Of a stretch of DNA of 64,000 bases, positions 12,054-22,830 are shown one piece after another. The notes below the pieces were generated by a model. That model was not told where the DNA came from and ran no database searches. It worked only from the letters and a program-made list of their open reading frames with translations. A program made the position numbers and the translations under genes. This DNA comes from Eublepharis macularius (taxonomy: Eukaryota; Chordata; Lepidosauria; Squamata; Eublepharidae), in NCBI RefSeq assembly GCF_028583425.1, contig NC_072800.1, forward strand, positions 94,519,001-94,583,000. Reading direction: 5' to 3'. Every line of letters starts with the position of its first letter. Within the stretch, counting starts at the first letter, position 1.

Positions 12054-13194
12054 GGTTGTTGGGGGTTTTCCGGGCTGTATTGCCGTGGTCTTGGCATTGT
12101 AGTTCCTGACGTTTCGCCAGCAGCTGTGGCTGGCATCTTCAGAGATGTAGCACCAAAAGACGGAGATCTCTCAGTGTCACAGTGTGGAAAAGATGTAGGC
12201 AGGTCATTTGTATCTACTCAGGAGGGGTGGGGTTGGGCTGAGTCATTCTGTAAGAGTTTCCCAGGGTGTGGAATGCTAATGGCGGGAGGCTTCACTGTCT
12301 CCTGAGGAGGTTCTTTTGCATATGGATTGGTGCTTGATGTGCTAATCTTCTCTGCAGGGCTATTGTCGGGTGTGGAGTGTTTTGTTGGCCTGGTGTTTTT
12401 CAGAACCGGAGCCCATGCTCTGTTCATTCTTAAGGTTTCTTCTTTCCTGTTGAAGTTTTGCTTATGCTTGTGAATTTCAATGGCTTCCCTGTGCAGTCTG
12501 ACAAAGTAGTTGGAAGTGTTGTCCAGTATTTTGGTGTCCTGGAATAAGATACTGTGCCCTGTTTGAGTTAGGCTATGTTCAGCCACAGCTGATTTTTCAG
12601 GCTGTCCAAGTCTGCAGTGTCTTTCATGTTCTTTTATTCTTGTCTGGATGCTACGCTTTGTGGTCCCGATGTAAACTTGTCCACAGCTGCAGGGTATACG
12701 GTATACTCCTGCAGAGGTGAGGGGATCTCTGCTGTCTTTTGCTGATCGTAGCATCTGTTGTATTTTTCGGGTGGGTCTGAATACTGCTTGAAGGTTATGC
12801 TTTTCCATAAGCTTTCCCATCTGATCAGTAATTCCTTTGATATATGGCAAAAACACTTTTCCTGTAGGTGACTGTTTTTCCTTGGTTGTTTGATTCATCC
12901 TGGGTTTGATTGCTCTTCGGATTTCATTTCTGGAGTAGCCATAACCTTCAAGCCTGGGAAACTCTTACAGAATGACTCAGCTCAACCCCACCCCTCCTGA
13001 GTAGATACAAATGACCTACATCTTTTCCACACTGTGACACTGAGAGATCTCTGTCTTTTGGTGCTACACCTCTGAAGATGCCAGCCACAGCTGCTGGCGA
13101 AACGTCAGGAACTACAATGCCAAGACCACGGCAATACAGCCCGGAAAACCCACAACAACCATCGTTCTCCGGCCGTGAAAGCCTTCGACAATAC
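12054..13194 (-). mobile_element. Penelope-like element copy with GIY-YIG endonuclease and inverted ends
   Basis: The two ends are inverted copies of each other (about 135 bp each: tgttg.gggttttccgggctg at the left, its complement ending cgacaatac at the right). Between them the minus strand encodes a GIY-YIG nuclease module (GVYRIPCSCGQVYIGTT, then R-x3-R-x-KEH and a distal AEH), the endonuclease type carried at the C-terminus of Penelope-like reverse transcriptases. The reverse transcriptase itself is not in this copy. Direct repeats aatgccctcatt flank it at 12042-12053 and 13195-13206. It is a decayed fragment and lies in the presumed 3' UTR of the gene ending at 14316. Confidence 0.8.
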
Positions 13195-13206
13195 AATGCC
13201 CTCATT

Positions 13207-14315
13207 CTGACGCGGTTTCACTGGCTCTCAGTGATGCCGGCACATAGCCGACTGACTGGCTACAGGGCAGGATTTCATCTATGAAATGAGAATCCAAAAA
13301 ATGACCCTGAAACAACAAGGCCAAAGAAGCGAAACAACACGGGTAACGACGACAGAAGAATGAACATTTGTATTTTTAGAGGATTTTCATGATCCAATTC
13401 AGCATTTCGGGGGGGAAAGCCCCAAAACCTTGTGCCTGGAAACTGAAATCAGTGGGTCTTCCTTCAAAGAACCCCTGGGTTGGATCTACTCCGGAAATGG
13501 CAGCACCTTCCTCTGGCCCAAGACCCCTTCCCATCAGGGGAAAGTCACCGGCCCAGGACAAGGGGCCATCATTCACAGAATGGAACTTTGGGATCTCCCT
13601 CCAAAGTGCAAATTCTGTTTTCAAAAGTGGCCACTGAAGCAAGAGTGCAGGGGACAAGGACGTGTATCATGCATGGCCTCAGGCCAGTACTTTAAAAACA
13701 ACAACAACAAAACCCTGCAAAAAGAGTCAGTAATGAAGATACGTTCATCTTCTGAAGAGGCTGAGCAGCTTTGGAATGATTGCTTTCTCAAAAAACTCAT
13801 TCTTGATTTGCGGAGTGCTCTGCAGCCAGGTTCTGTTAATGAGAGCTGGTTATGTAAAACAAGCATGGATTTCTCTTATTGTTTTGACGAAGCTTAAGGA
13901 CTAGAGAAGATACCTGAAGGCCTCTTTAATGACGCCAGACCATTTCTGGCAAGCAAAGGCAGCTGCTTCTAGAGGTTAACCTTTAAACACCAGCATGATA
14001 AGCTGAACTTTCCATGCCTGAATTAAAACAGTTTCAGACTCTGTCCTTTCAGAAGATCTCTTTTCTCCACATGCTGAGCATAATTTCAGTGTTTATGTTC
14101 GACAGAATTTTGGCTTAGACTGTTCCTTGGCTTTCCATTAAACCACACCAAACACGAATTTTCATTTGACTGCAAATTCTCAGCCACTGCTTAGGTACAG
14201 AAAAACATGGAATATTGGCTATTATTAAAAAAAATGCATTAGTCTGCTTAATTGTTAGCAGTTCATGTTTAACATGTTTTGCCAAGTGACCTTGACACAG
14301 TACACCATCAGCATT
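13207..14315 (-). other. Presumed 3' UTR of the minus-strand KRAB gene
   Basis: Sequence between the PLE copy and the stop codon at 14316. It is open over some distance on both strands at 13376-13897 but shows no domain, and it lies immediately downstream of a terminal coding exon. Confidence 0.4.
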
Positions 14316-14875
14316 TTACATATAAAGTATATCAAATGGACAACAAGAATCCGTCTGACTGTGCAATGCCGGTCTTGTGGCAAAACCTTTCTTGGGTCCA
14401 CTTTGCTTTTTCTGGCAAAGTTCACAGAGCTTCAAGTAAGTCATTACAGCTTCAGCGGTAACATTTTTATACTTACGACTAAGTTCCTTCAGCATCCTGG
14501 TCCGGCCCCCGTGGCCAATTGTAATATGCGCCTCATGCAGAATATCAAATAAATCCTCGTACTGAACAAAGAACACCACTTCGGTGTGTCCAGGAGAGAT
14601 GGGGACTACCAGCTTCTCTTCTGCACCGATGTTCAGGACGTTGAAGCGCCGCAGGCGGCGATAATGCTTGCCTTTTTTGCTGCGAAGCCTTTTTGCCTCT
14701 TTGACTTCTTCGATCAAAGTCCTGTATCGGTCACGGTTAATGTAACTGTTGTTGTCCTCACGTTTCGTAGCCAGGATCTCCTCCATCATTTCGTAAAAAC
14801 GTCCTCGGTGTTGTTCGCGCAGCCTGTGTTCCATGCCAGCAGCAGCATCCACCCAAGTCAGAAAGGGGGCTGCAC
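14316..14875 (-). CDS. Terminal exon: integrase-like N-terminal zinc (HHCC) module
   Basis: Acceptor ttgcttag, phase 1, stop TAA. The exon reads in frame from the splice site: [14 protein letters not shown], then a basic stretch ([18 protein letters not shown]) and a segment ([22 protein letters not shown]) leading into H-x4-H-x28-C-x2-C, the HHCC zinc pattern of retroelement/Ginger-type integrases. The frame ends about 25 residues after the CxxC, so only the N-terminal part of an integrase is represented and no catalytic domain is present. The text closely follows proteins annotated as KRBA2-like (KRAB-A domain-containing protein 2) in reptiles and fish. The module is of mobile-element origin but sits in a spliced host reading frame. 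Confidence 0.85.
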
Positions 14876-17800
14876 CTAAGCAAAGAAGGAACTCTTAACT
14901 CAGCAGGCCCCAGGCAATGCCTGCACTTCCTGGATATGTTAGGGGTGGACCGAAGATAGCTAAAGCACCCCAGCCCTGAGCCTAATATTTTGCAACCATA
15001 GGTCTGCTTTCAAAACAGATATCCTGTGGAAACCACTGGCTCTCCCAAAGATTTATTGTGAATAGATCTGTAAGCAGAGACCCAGCTTTCATACGGAGCT
15101 CTAATTGCAGATCTGTCCCAGAAAACCTACACAGACAACCCCCACAGAGATGCAGTCACATGATCGCATTCACAACAGTGAACATGAAATTATCCTGTTC
15201 ACACAGCGCAAAACTAGAAGTGGTTTCTTTAATAACATCAAAATTTTTATACCATCTAAAACTGTTAGAGAATAGCAAAGAATCACAGATAAAGATATCT
15301 GGGGAGGAAAAAAAAACCCAGGTTCACTAGTTCAGTCCTTAGACACCCAACTAATAAGGACAGAATGGGAGCCTCAGAAATACAATTATACTATGAGACT
15401 TCCCCCAAGCCCTGACCTGGGTCACAGAATCGGAATCATAGGGTTGGCAGGGACCTCCAGGGTCATCTAGTCCAACCCCCTGCACAATGCAGGGAATTCC
15501 CAACTACCTCCCCTTCCCCCCACACCCCCAGTGCCCCCTGCCCAGAAGATGGCAAAACACCGTCAGGATCTCTAGCCAAACTGGCCTAGGGAAAATTGCT
15601 TCCTGAACCCAAGGTGACAACTGGCCTTAATCTAGGCATGTAAGAAGGGGCCACGACAACTAAGCACTGATATCAACCCTGCCCTCCCTCTTAAAATTAA
15701 AAGAGGCGAAACGTCAGGAACTACAATGCCAAGACCACGGCAATACAGCCCGGAAAACCCACAACTACCATCGTTCTCCGGCCGTGAAAGCCTTCGACAA
15801 TAAAAAGCCTTCGACAATACAAAAGAGACTGACTGACTGACTGACTGACAGTAAGACAATCCCTCAAATCCTTTCTCCATTTGATCCTCACAACTACCTT
15901 GTGAAGTAGGTGGACTGGCCCAAGGTCACCCAGCAAGCGTCCATAGCAGAGTGGCAATTTGAACGTGGGTCTCCCAGACCCCTACACCACACTGTTTCCC
16001 AAGCCTTTAAAATGCCACAATGAAGACCAACCCTCGGGGGTAGCTCATGCAGCCATTGAAGACACCTTTAAGCGGGGAGGGGAGTTACTGTAATGAATTA
16101 ACGCATGGAGGCGAATTCTTCTACACTAACGATATTGTTCTGCAAGGTATTTCTCACAGTAGCAGACCCCCATTCTACTGCATTCTTGTTACCAAATAAT
16201 CCCACCCCTCTTTTTACTCAAGAAAACAGGTTTCCAGTTCCAGACTGGACAGCAGGTCACAATGGACAGAACACAACAGTTGCCAGGGCAGGACAGGAGC
16301 TGCATCACCACAAAGCTCTCTGGAGGAAACAGGGCAGCACACTCACCAATTCCAGGCAGTCCTGTCTGCTGCTTACCAGTGCTGGGGCCTTCACCAAGGA
16401 ACAGTGGCTCCTGAGCGTATGGGCTTTCCTGTGGTCCAGCCATAGGTCCGTCTTCATCTGGGACAGCTTGATAATCTGTCCAGGAAGGAGAGATGTCACC
16501 AGATTCTCTCACCTGCCTCCCTGCAGAACAATCAAACCCATAACTATATTTAGGCCCTCGCTGAACATCTGTTTGGTAAAGGACCAACTACCAACCTACA
16601 GAGAGAGTCTGTTTCCTGCCACGGTCACACAACTTCTTGGCATGAAGCCATGCTGTGCATGCAAAGGGGGAGAGCAAAAGACGGCTCTTGGCTGGCAGCG
16701 ACTGAGCAACCACAATGCACAGAGACCCGACCAAGTGAGTTTCTGCGATGGGACGGACGGGGGACCTTTAAAATCCCCACAACCCCAAAGCAGCCCATTG
16801 GGTTAAACAAGACACTCATCCCTCAACTAACTGGAGCCCTTTGGATGGGGAAACAATAAATCTTAGACACAACTACGCTATACCAGTTAAACTCGCTAGG
16901 ATCATAAATACAATTATCATCACAAAAGTGGCAGAGGCAGCCATTAAAAACATGACAAGATCCGCCCTGAGCCTGCTGATGCGGGGAGGGCGGAGTATCA
17001 ATCGAATAAAATAAGTAAGACAGGCCTTAAAGTGCAGAACCTGTCAGGAGGGAACGAGAACCGCAGCTAAGCAACCTGGAAGGACAGACTTGCAGATGAA
17101 TTTCCAGCAATGGAAGAGTGCCCCCAGCATAGCCCCCGTTTGCCTTGTTTCCCAAACTCAGTGTGTCTTGGGAAAGGAAGCCAGCCAGGACATGAAAGAG
17201 GGTCCACTGAATAAAATGCTGCTCTGTAACTTGTTTGTGGGGAAAACTGCCTATCCCCGTCATGCGGGCACATGGCCATCATTTTCAGGATGTAACCTCA
17301 ACAAGGAAATATCTATTATTCTCTAGGACTGGGATAACTTGGTCCCACCAATATCTTAAAGTCAAGCAGAGGTACATTCCAGTAGAAATTTCACCCTGAA
17401 AGCAATAAAACAGAAACGCAAGGAAACAGAACTTGGGAAAGAGGGTGGAGGAAGAGAAAGACCAGCCTGTCTGGAGATTAAGAGTGTAACATGTAACTGG
17501 TTCGTCTGAATTATTTTAGCTCTAATCACGGATTAAAATGGCATCCATGTCCGTGTCTTGGGAGAGAATCTGCAGAATTCTCACATTCTTTTCAAGAACA
17601 AGCATTCGGCCGCATCCAGTTCTGAGAGCGGCTGAATGCAAGACTCACCCAGGGCAGCACTGGGGCAGGCACCGCCTTCGCTGCAGTCCCCGGGATCAAA
17701 GCGCACCTCCTCCACCTCTTCTTTAATCCACGAGGAAGCACCCGTTGCAGCAATTGGGGAGCCTGTGGCAGAAGACAGCACAGTGCGTTGTTTTACCTGA

Positions 17801-20800
17801 GAGAGAGAAGTCTCACACAAAATCCAAGGGAAAGGTGCTGCATAGCAAGGAAGTGGGACGAAAGCAGGGCTGCTTGGCAGGCCAGGAAGCTGAGGCGAAG
17901 GAGGGCGCACTGCAGCCGAAGGAAACAGCAGTAGGCGAAGTACACATCAGAAAGGTGGGGAAAAGGAGTTGAAGAAAAGGGTAAAGCACAAAAGGCAGAG
18001 GAAAGCCAGATTTAAATGCATGAAGCAAATCCCATAAGAGGGCACAGGAAGTGATCCAAAGACTGACGAAAGAAACAGTCTTCAAGCCAGGCACGTGCAT
18101 TCTTGCTTAAGACTGAGCAGCCAATGCCATTAATTCAATCCTCACCCATATGTGAGCCATCACTGAACTCTCTCGCCTCCTCGAGGGGCCCATTGTTCCC
18201 ACCTGGTTGTGCCTCGACCTCTTGCTTAAGCCACAAGGAAACGTCCACCGGAGCAACTGGGGAGTCTGCACAGAAGAGGGAAAGAGTACTGTGGAAAGGG
18301 GTGGCGTCACCAAGCTAAGACCGTGGGAATGGTCGTGGGGTTTTCAGACCTCCTGGAACCCCAAAGGAATGGGGCTTGCAAGTCTATCCCTTCACAGTCC
18401 TGAACAGAGAGATGTGGACCTTACCACAGGCCGAGGGTGCAAGTCCGCATCTTCAGCCTCGATGTCCCCGACTAATTTCCAAATTCTACCAACAGATAAG
18501 CTCCAAGCTTCAGATGTCTGCCAGTGTACCTGTGCCAAGGTCCAGAGGGACACTGCTCCCAACTGCGATTCCAGGACCTCTCTCACACAGCTCCTGCCCT
18601 TGCTCTATCCGGGACAGAATTTCGGGCTTGGCAACAGCGTAGTCTGTTAGTTGGACAGAAGGATACAAGGTCATTATATGTCATTCATTAACATAAGGAG
18701 CACACAATTAAGGAAGGCATAAATAAACCTACCCTGACTAATACAACTGACTTAACCATATGTAAAAAGGAATGATAGAACCATAGGATTGGAAGGGACA
18801 TTCAGGGTCAGTCCAACCCCCTGCACAGTGCAGGAAATTCACAACTACCCCCCCACACACACACACCCAGTGACCCCCGCTCCATGCCCCGAAGATGGAA
18901 AGCAAAGAATAAGGAGGCACTGGTGGCACTACCCTGACCTTGCATTTCCAATCTCTGATGACCAACAGCCACAGCCTTGCAAGCGGGGGTGGATTGAAGT
19001 CCCCCTTTAAACTATTTTCTTTTAGACACAAACACACGAATTTGAAAGAAGTGTGGTTGTTGTGGGTTTTCCGGGCTGTATTGCCGTGGTCTTGGCATTG
19101 TAGTTCCTGACGTTTCGCCAGCAGCTGTGGCTGGCATCTTCAGAGGTGTAGCACCAAAAGACAGAGATCTCTCAGTGTCACAGTGTGGAAAAGATGTTGG
19201 CAGGTCATTTGTATCTACTCAGGAGGGGTGGGGTTGAGCTGAGTCATCCTGTAAGAGTTTCCCAGGGTGTGGAATGCTAATGGCGGGAGGCTTCACTGTA
19301 TCCTGAGGAGGTTCTTTTGCATATGGATTGGTGCTTGATGTGCTAATCTTCTCTGCAGGGCTATTGTCCAGCACAGAGTGTTTTGTTAGCCTGGTGTTTT
19401 TCAGAACTGGAAACCATGCTCACTGTGACACTGAGAGATCTCTGTCTTTTGGTGCTACACCTCTGAAGATGCCAGCCACAGCTGCTGGCGAAACATCAGG
19501 AACTACAATGCCAAGACCACGGCAATACAGCCCGGAAAACCCACAACAACCATCGTTCTCCAGCCGTGAAAGCCTTCGACACTACATTGAAAGAAGTAAT
19601 CCATATTATGCCCTGACCTGGATAGACCAGGGATCTCGTCAGATCTCAGAAGCTAAACAGGGTCAGCCTTGGTTAGTAATTGGATGGGAGACCTCCAGTG
19701 AAGATCAGGGTTGCAGAAGCAGGCAATGGCAAACCACTTCTGATAGTCTCTTGCCATGAAAACCCTGCCAGGAGTCGCCAGGAGTCAGCTATGACTTGAG
19801 AGCACTCTCTACCACCAATCTATATTATAAAATTAGTGAACAGAAACTAAAAATTAATAATTTACTCCAAGTATTTAGTGACAGCTCTGCATTCTGGGAA
19901 AAATTACTTTATTTAATGCATCGTTAAATCGTTTATAACCTGCTTTTCCCCCCAACACAGAACCAACGTGGCTTGTAACAATGGCTAGCTCAGGCACGAC
20001 TGCACAGCCTCAAGGGCCTCACAAAGAGCCAGGGCTCCAGTTTTTGGTTATATGATACAAGCACCTGTGGCTCCTCAAGCAGGACAAAATTAAAAACACC
20101 AAACAAATTTTAAAAAGGCGTAAGCGAGATGCAGAGTGGCCTTATTCTGAATCAGACTTTGGGTTCCTCTACCCTAGGCAGCCTAAAGTCCCAAGCAGAC
20201 AGAGTCATTTCCTAGTCCCGCTATTGGTGGTGTTGGAAAGTGACGTCAAATCGTAGCCAACTTATGGCAACTCCTGCTGGAGTTTTCAAGGCAAAGGATG
20301 TTCAGAGGCAGTTTGCCATCGCTGCCTCTGCACAGTGACCCTGGACTTCCCTGGAGGTCTCCCATCCAATGACTAAACAAGACGTACCCTGCTTAGCTTC
20401 TGAGATCCGAGGAGATCAGGCTTGTCTGGGCTATCCAGGTCAAGGCAATTCTGTTATTACAACTTTTTAAAAAGACAAGACCTTCAACAACTACTGAGCT
20501 GCTCAGCTAGTCAAATAGCAAATTATTTCATAATCTTGAGGAAGCAGATATTTCCACATTTGTTTCCAGCAGTCCTAAGGCGCTAGCACAGCTGTTCCCC
20601 CCACCACCACCAATCAGTCACTCTGCAGAATGCAGCATTCCATCTGGCTTATTTTCCTCTCTCCCCACCCAAGCATTTGTGGGGAGGATGGAAGAGCTGA
20701 AAGGGAATAAACATTTCCAAGTAGCTTCTCCTGAAACCTCAGAAGTTAAAAATGTATCAAGGGGTCAAAAAGCAGGCTGAGCAAAGGTTTTAAACAGGTC

Positions 20801-22827
20801 TCTGAGGACAAACATCCATATCCCCAATCAGGGCTTTTTTCTGGGAAAAGAGGTGGTGGAACTCAGTGGGTTGCCCTTGGAGAAAATGGTCACATGGCTG
20901 GTGGCCCCACCCCCTGATCTCCAGACAGAGGGGAGTTGTGCAGAGGGCAATCTCAACTCCCCTCTGCCTGGAGATCAGTGGGCGGGGCCACCAGCCATGT
21001 GACCCTTTCCAAGAGGTTCCGGAACTCCATTCCACCGCGTTCCCGCTGAAAAAAAGCCCTGTCCCCAGTCAATATCACATTTCAAACATTTGAGGAAAGG
21101 GAGGCTCCCTCACCCAGAGAGACCAAAGTCTCATAGTTGCTTTTCATGACAGCCCTGTAGAGATCCTTCTGCAGCTCATCCAGGTCACCCCATTCCTGCT
21201 CGTTGAAGTGGACCGAGACATCGTCAAAGGTTATCGGCACCTGAAAGAGCAAGAGTGACACGCTCCCCCCGTTCAGACTGCAAACTGGAAAGGCAGCGTA
21301 CTGCAAGCCGGTCAGGGATTCTCTCCCGTGGCCTTGTCACAAGCAGAGCGTTTGGTCATACGCTGCCCTTTTCAGACAGCTCAATAATTTTGCTTCAAAA
21401 GATCCACAGGCGTCTTGCAGTCCCATTCAAGACAGTGGGACTGTCTGGGGAAATTAAAACATTTGTATAACAAGCCACCTGTTGAATGTCCACAAAAAGC
21501 TCTAGGGAGTATCTAGATGGCAGTTTCCTGCCTAGGCCCGTAGCATGAAGGAAATGCCTTTTCTTCTGAACACCCTGCCCGTGAGTGTCAGGAGACAGAA
21601 ACGAAGGACTCGGCCCACTTGATGTTCTGCACTGCTGCCAACGTGAATCACAGAATCCTGCGTTCAGTATGACATGCGGCATGTCCGTCAATTCTCTGAA
21701 AAATCACAGCTTTCATTTATTTCAGCATGGGAATGTTTCTTAATCTTTACGGCTGTGAAATAAATGCTTTTGGAGATGAAGGCTGCATCTGCCAAATGCC
21801 CGAGGGGTGGAATCAGGACGGGCTTTGATGACTGAAGATTTTTTTCCAGGTATGTCCTTCGTAACAGCCTCAGTCCCAACTCCCTCCCCTGCAAACATTG
21901 CCTGCCTCTTTGCTTTCTTCTCTTTGCCACCCACTATTCTGTAACTAGGACAAAACCTAAACCACAGCAGGAAGCAAACTGTCTCAACATACAGTGATTA
22001 GGCTTAACAAAATGTACACCATCCATTTAGTAAGTTGATCAAATAAATACGATGCGGTCAAATTGAAAAGAGCAGCGTTCAGCGCCATAAGGGGGAAAGG
22101 CTACACTCAGGGCCTCTCCAGGAATCTCTGCTTAAGACAGTAAACCTGTATCCTTGCCCTGTATCCTAAACTGGCAGGCAGGCAGGCCTTCGTCCTGGTA
22201 AGCACATCTGAATAGAACCAGGTATAAATGTTTTATCATCTATGTTTAATGCATACTGTTATATTCTTGCTATATGCGGCATGCCAAATGGCAGAAGAGG
22301 GAGATGAGTTTACCTCACATTTGCATACGTCAGTTGCATAATTACATTTATGAATTGGCAGAATATGGGGCAAGGGCCACAGGGGCAGAACTCTGGGTTT
22401 GGACTTGCAGTAAGCTGGCATGTCTGACCTTGGGGGTTTCTCCCTTGGAGCCCGGGGGCAGCCTCAGGATCCAGAAGTTCCGGTTCCTGAGCAGATTCTC
22501 CATGTTCTCCAGCCTCCTCTGCAGCTGCTCATATTCCTCCATCAAGGTTCCCAAGGCAGCCCACTTGCCCTCCAGCTGGTTCTCCATTTCCACCGTGGCC
22601 TTCTGACATCCTGTCAGCTTTTTCTCCGCTGAGCCCATCCTGCCCTCCAGACGTAACAAGCGCACGGTGTGGGCATCCACCGTCTTGTCTACAGCCTGGA
22701 TCGCAGCCACTGCAGCCCACATGGAAGTCTCCGACGTCTGAACCTGCATCTCTCGTGTAGCTGCCCGTTTGGGGCTGCCAGGGAGCTGGAAAGGCAGAAG
22801 AGGCCTTGATTGTGCCTCACACTCCAT
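14316..22827 (-). CDS. DUF3669-KRAB protein with C-terminal integrase-like HHCC module
   Basis: A complete spliced gene. Coding exons (minus): 22827-22429, 21240-21114, 18643-18530, 18265-18146, 17762-17649, 16475-16347, 14875-14316; the total is 1563 nt, 520 residues. Every junction is GT-AG and every one after the KRAB exon is phase 1. Order: DUF3669 coiled coil (about residues 35-133), KRAB-A (134-175), an exon beginning [17 protein letters not shown] (the usual post-KRAB exon), two exons with sumoylation-type LKQE and IKEE, a further short acidic exon, then a 186-residue last exon that holds an integrase-type zinc module where relatives have C2H2 fingers. An untranslated first exon ends at 24122 in a CpG island. 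Likely nuclear; the KRAB suggests repression, the tail suggests DNA or protein binding without catalysis (inference). The closest known plan is mammalian KRBA2, also a KRAB-integrase fusion, but I do not know DUF3669 in it. Confidence 0.85.
15426..15655 (-). repeat. CR1-like LINE 3' end
   Basis: Contains gggttggcagggacctccag and tctagtccaaccccctgcac, the standard reversed CR1 3' terminus. It lies in the last intron of the integrase-like gene. Confidence 0.7.
15705..15820 (-). mobile_element. Penelope-like terminal repeat, solitary
   Basis: One terminal segment of the PLE family at 12054 (gaaacgtcaggaactacaat to ccttcgacaatac); the last unit (aagccttcgacaata) is present twice in tandem. No inverted partner is found, unlike other copies in the window. 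Confidence 0.75.
15826..15849. repeat. (GACT)n microsatellite
   Basis: Six tandem GACT units directly after the PLE terminal segment. Confidence 0.9.
15875..15995 (-). repeat. tRNA-derived SINE, reversed
   Basis: Reads as the reverse of a squamate SINE: cccaaggtcacccagcaagc, then ttgaacgtgggtctccca and taca.cacactg, corresponding to the tRNA-like B-box region and the conserved GACCTTGGGC body. Confidence 0.6.
16347..16475 (-). CDS. Acidic linker exon with two in-phase donors
   Basis: Acceptor tcctggacag; the peptide is (D)[16 protein letters not shown] onwards. Two donors keep phase 1: the stronger one ends the exon at 16347 (ttg/gtgagt), a weaker one at 16377 (ctg/gtaagc). Use of the second would drop ten residues ([10 protein letters not shown]) without changing the frame. 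Confidence 0.75.
17649..17762 (-). CDS. Linker exon with IKEE motif
   Basis: 114 nt, phase 1 to 1. The peptide has [18 protein letters not shown]. SWIKxE is the conserved core of this exon in ZNF398/ZNF282-type genes (SWIKQEEEP in ZNF398) and is a consensus sumoylation site. Confidence 0.85.
18146..18265 (-). CDS. Linker exon with LKQE motif
   Basis: 120 nt, phase 1 to 1; the peptide includes [17 protein letters not shown]. It is a paralogue of the exon at 17649-17762: both read SPxA near the start, then [SL]W[IL]KxEVE, so one probably arose by exon duplication. Confidence 0.85.
18530..18643 (-). CDS. Post-KRAB exon ([14 protein letters not shown])
   Basis: 114 nt, phase 1 to 1, acceptor ccaactaacag. 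[18 protein letters not shown] is the standard KRAB-B-like segment that follows the A box in this family (compare DYAINQPDVLSQIQ in ZNF398). Confidence 0.9.
18776..18905 (-). repeat. CR1-like LINE 3' end
   Basis: ggattggaagggacattcag and ccaaccccctgcacagtgca are the reversed CR1 3' end; a short CA tract follows at 18853-18868. Confidence 0.7.
19053..19586 (-). mobile_element. Penelope-like foldback, 534 bp, with target duplication
   Basis: Inverted terminal segments as in the copy at 12054, with only the distal part of the internal region retained and no nuclease module. Direct repeats ttgaaagaagt flank it exactly at 19042-19052 and 19587-19597. Inserted in the intron between the KRAB exon and the post-KRAB exon of the minus-strand gene. 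Confidence 0.85.
19608..19825 (+). repeat. 5S-rRNA-derived SINE
   Basis: gatctcgtcagatctcagaa, then gctaaacagggtcagcc and ttggatgggagacctcc correspond to the internal promoter region of 5S rRNA; the body includes aggcaatggcaaaccact and ends gtcagctatgacttgag. This is a SINE3-type element, not a functional 5S gene. Confidence 0.8.
20232..20455 (-). repeat. 5S-rRNA-derived SINE
   Basis: Reversed copy of the same family as 19608: gaggtctcccatccaatgac, cttagcttctgagatccgag and the tail gtagccaacttatggcaact. Confidence 0.8.
20829..21061. mobile_element. hAT-like foldback MITE
   Basis: Starts cagggctttttt and ends aaaaaaagccctg, with long inverted arms (atggtcacatggctggtggc is repeated inverted). 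Flanks tccccaat (20821-20828) and tccccagt (21062-21069) match at 7 of 8 positions, as expected for the 8-bp hAT target duplication. Confidence 0.75.
21114..21240 (-). CDS. KRAB-A exon of the integrase-like gene
   Basis: Exactly 127 nt, the usual KRAB-A exon size, phase 0 to 1. Peptide [17 protein letters not shown], then [18 protein letters not shown], then TLVSLG. The canonical MLE near the end is absent, as in other DUF3669-linked KRABs, so TRIM28 binding may be weak (inference). Confidence 0.92.
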
Positions 22828-22830
22828 AGC
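22429..22830 (-). CDS. DUF3669 exon with start codon
   Basis: Acceptor gcaaagcag at 22831 onwards; ATG at 22827-22825 in a good context (GCTATGG). The peptide is [13 protein letters not shown], later [84 protein letters not shown]. It aligns along its length with the DUF3669 coiled coil of ZNF398/ZNF282/ZNF777, thought to mediate protein contacts. It ends in phase 0 at AAG/GTCAGA. The related gene at 42.5 kb starts translation one exon earlier. Confidence 0.92.

Noticed and set aside
13376-13897. Open frames on both strands (up to 155 codons) after the integrase-like gene
   Set aside because: No domain, no splice support; best explained as 3' UTR.
19608-19825. 5S rRNA gene
   Set aside because: 5S-like only in the head; the body and tail are of a SINE, with three further copies in the window.
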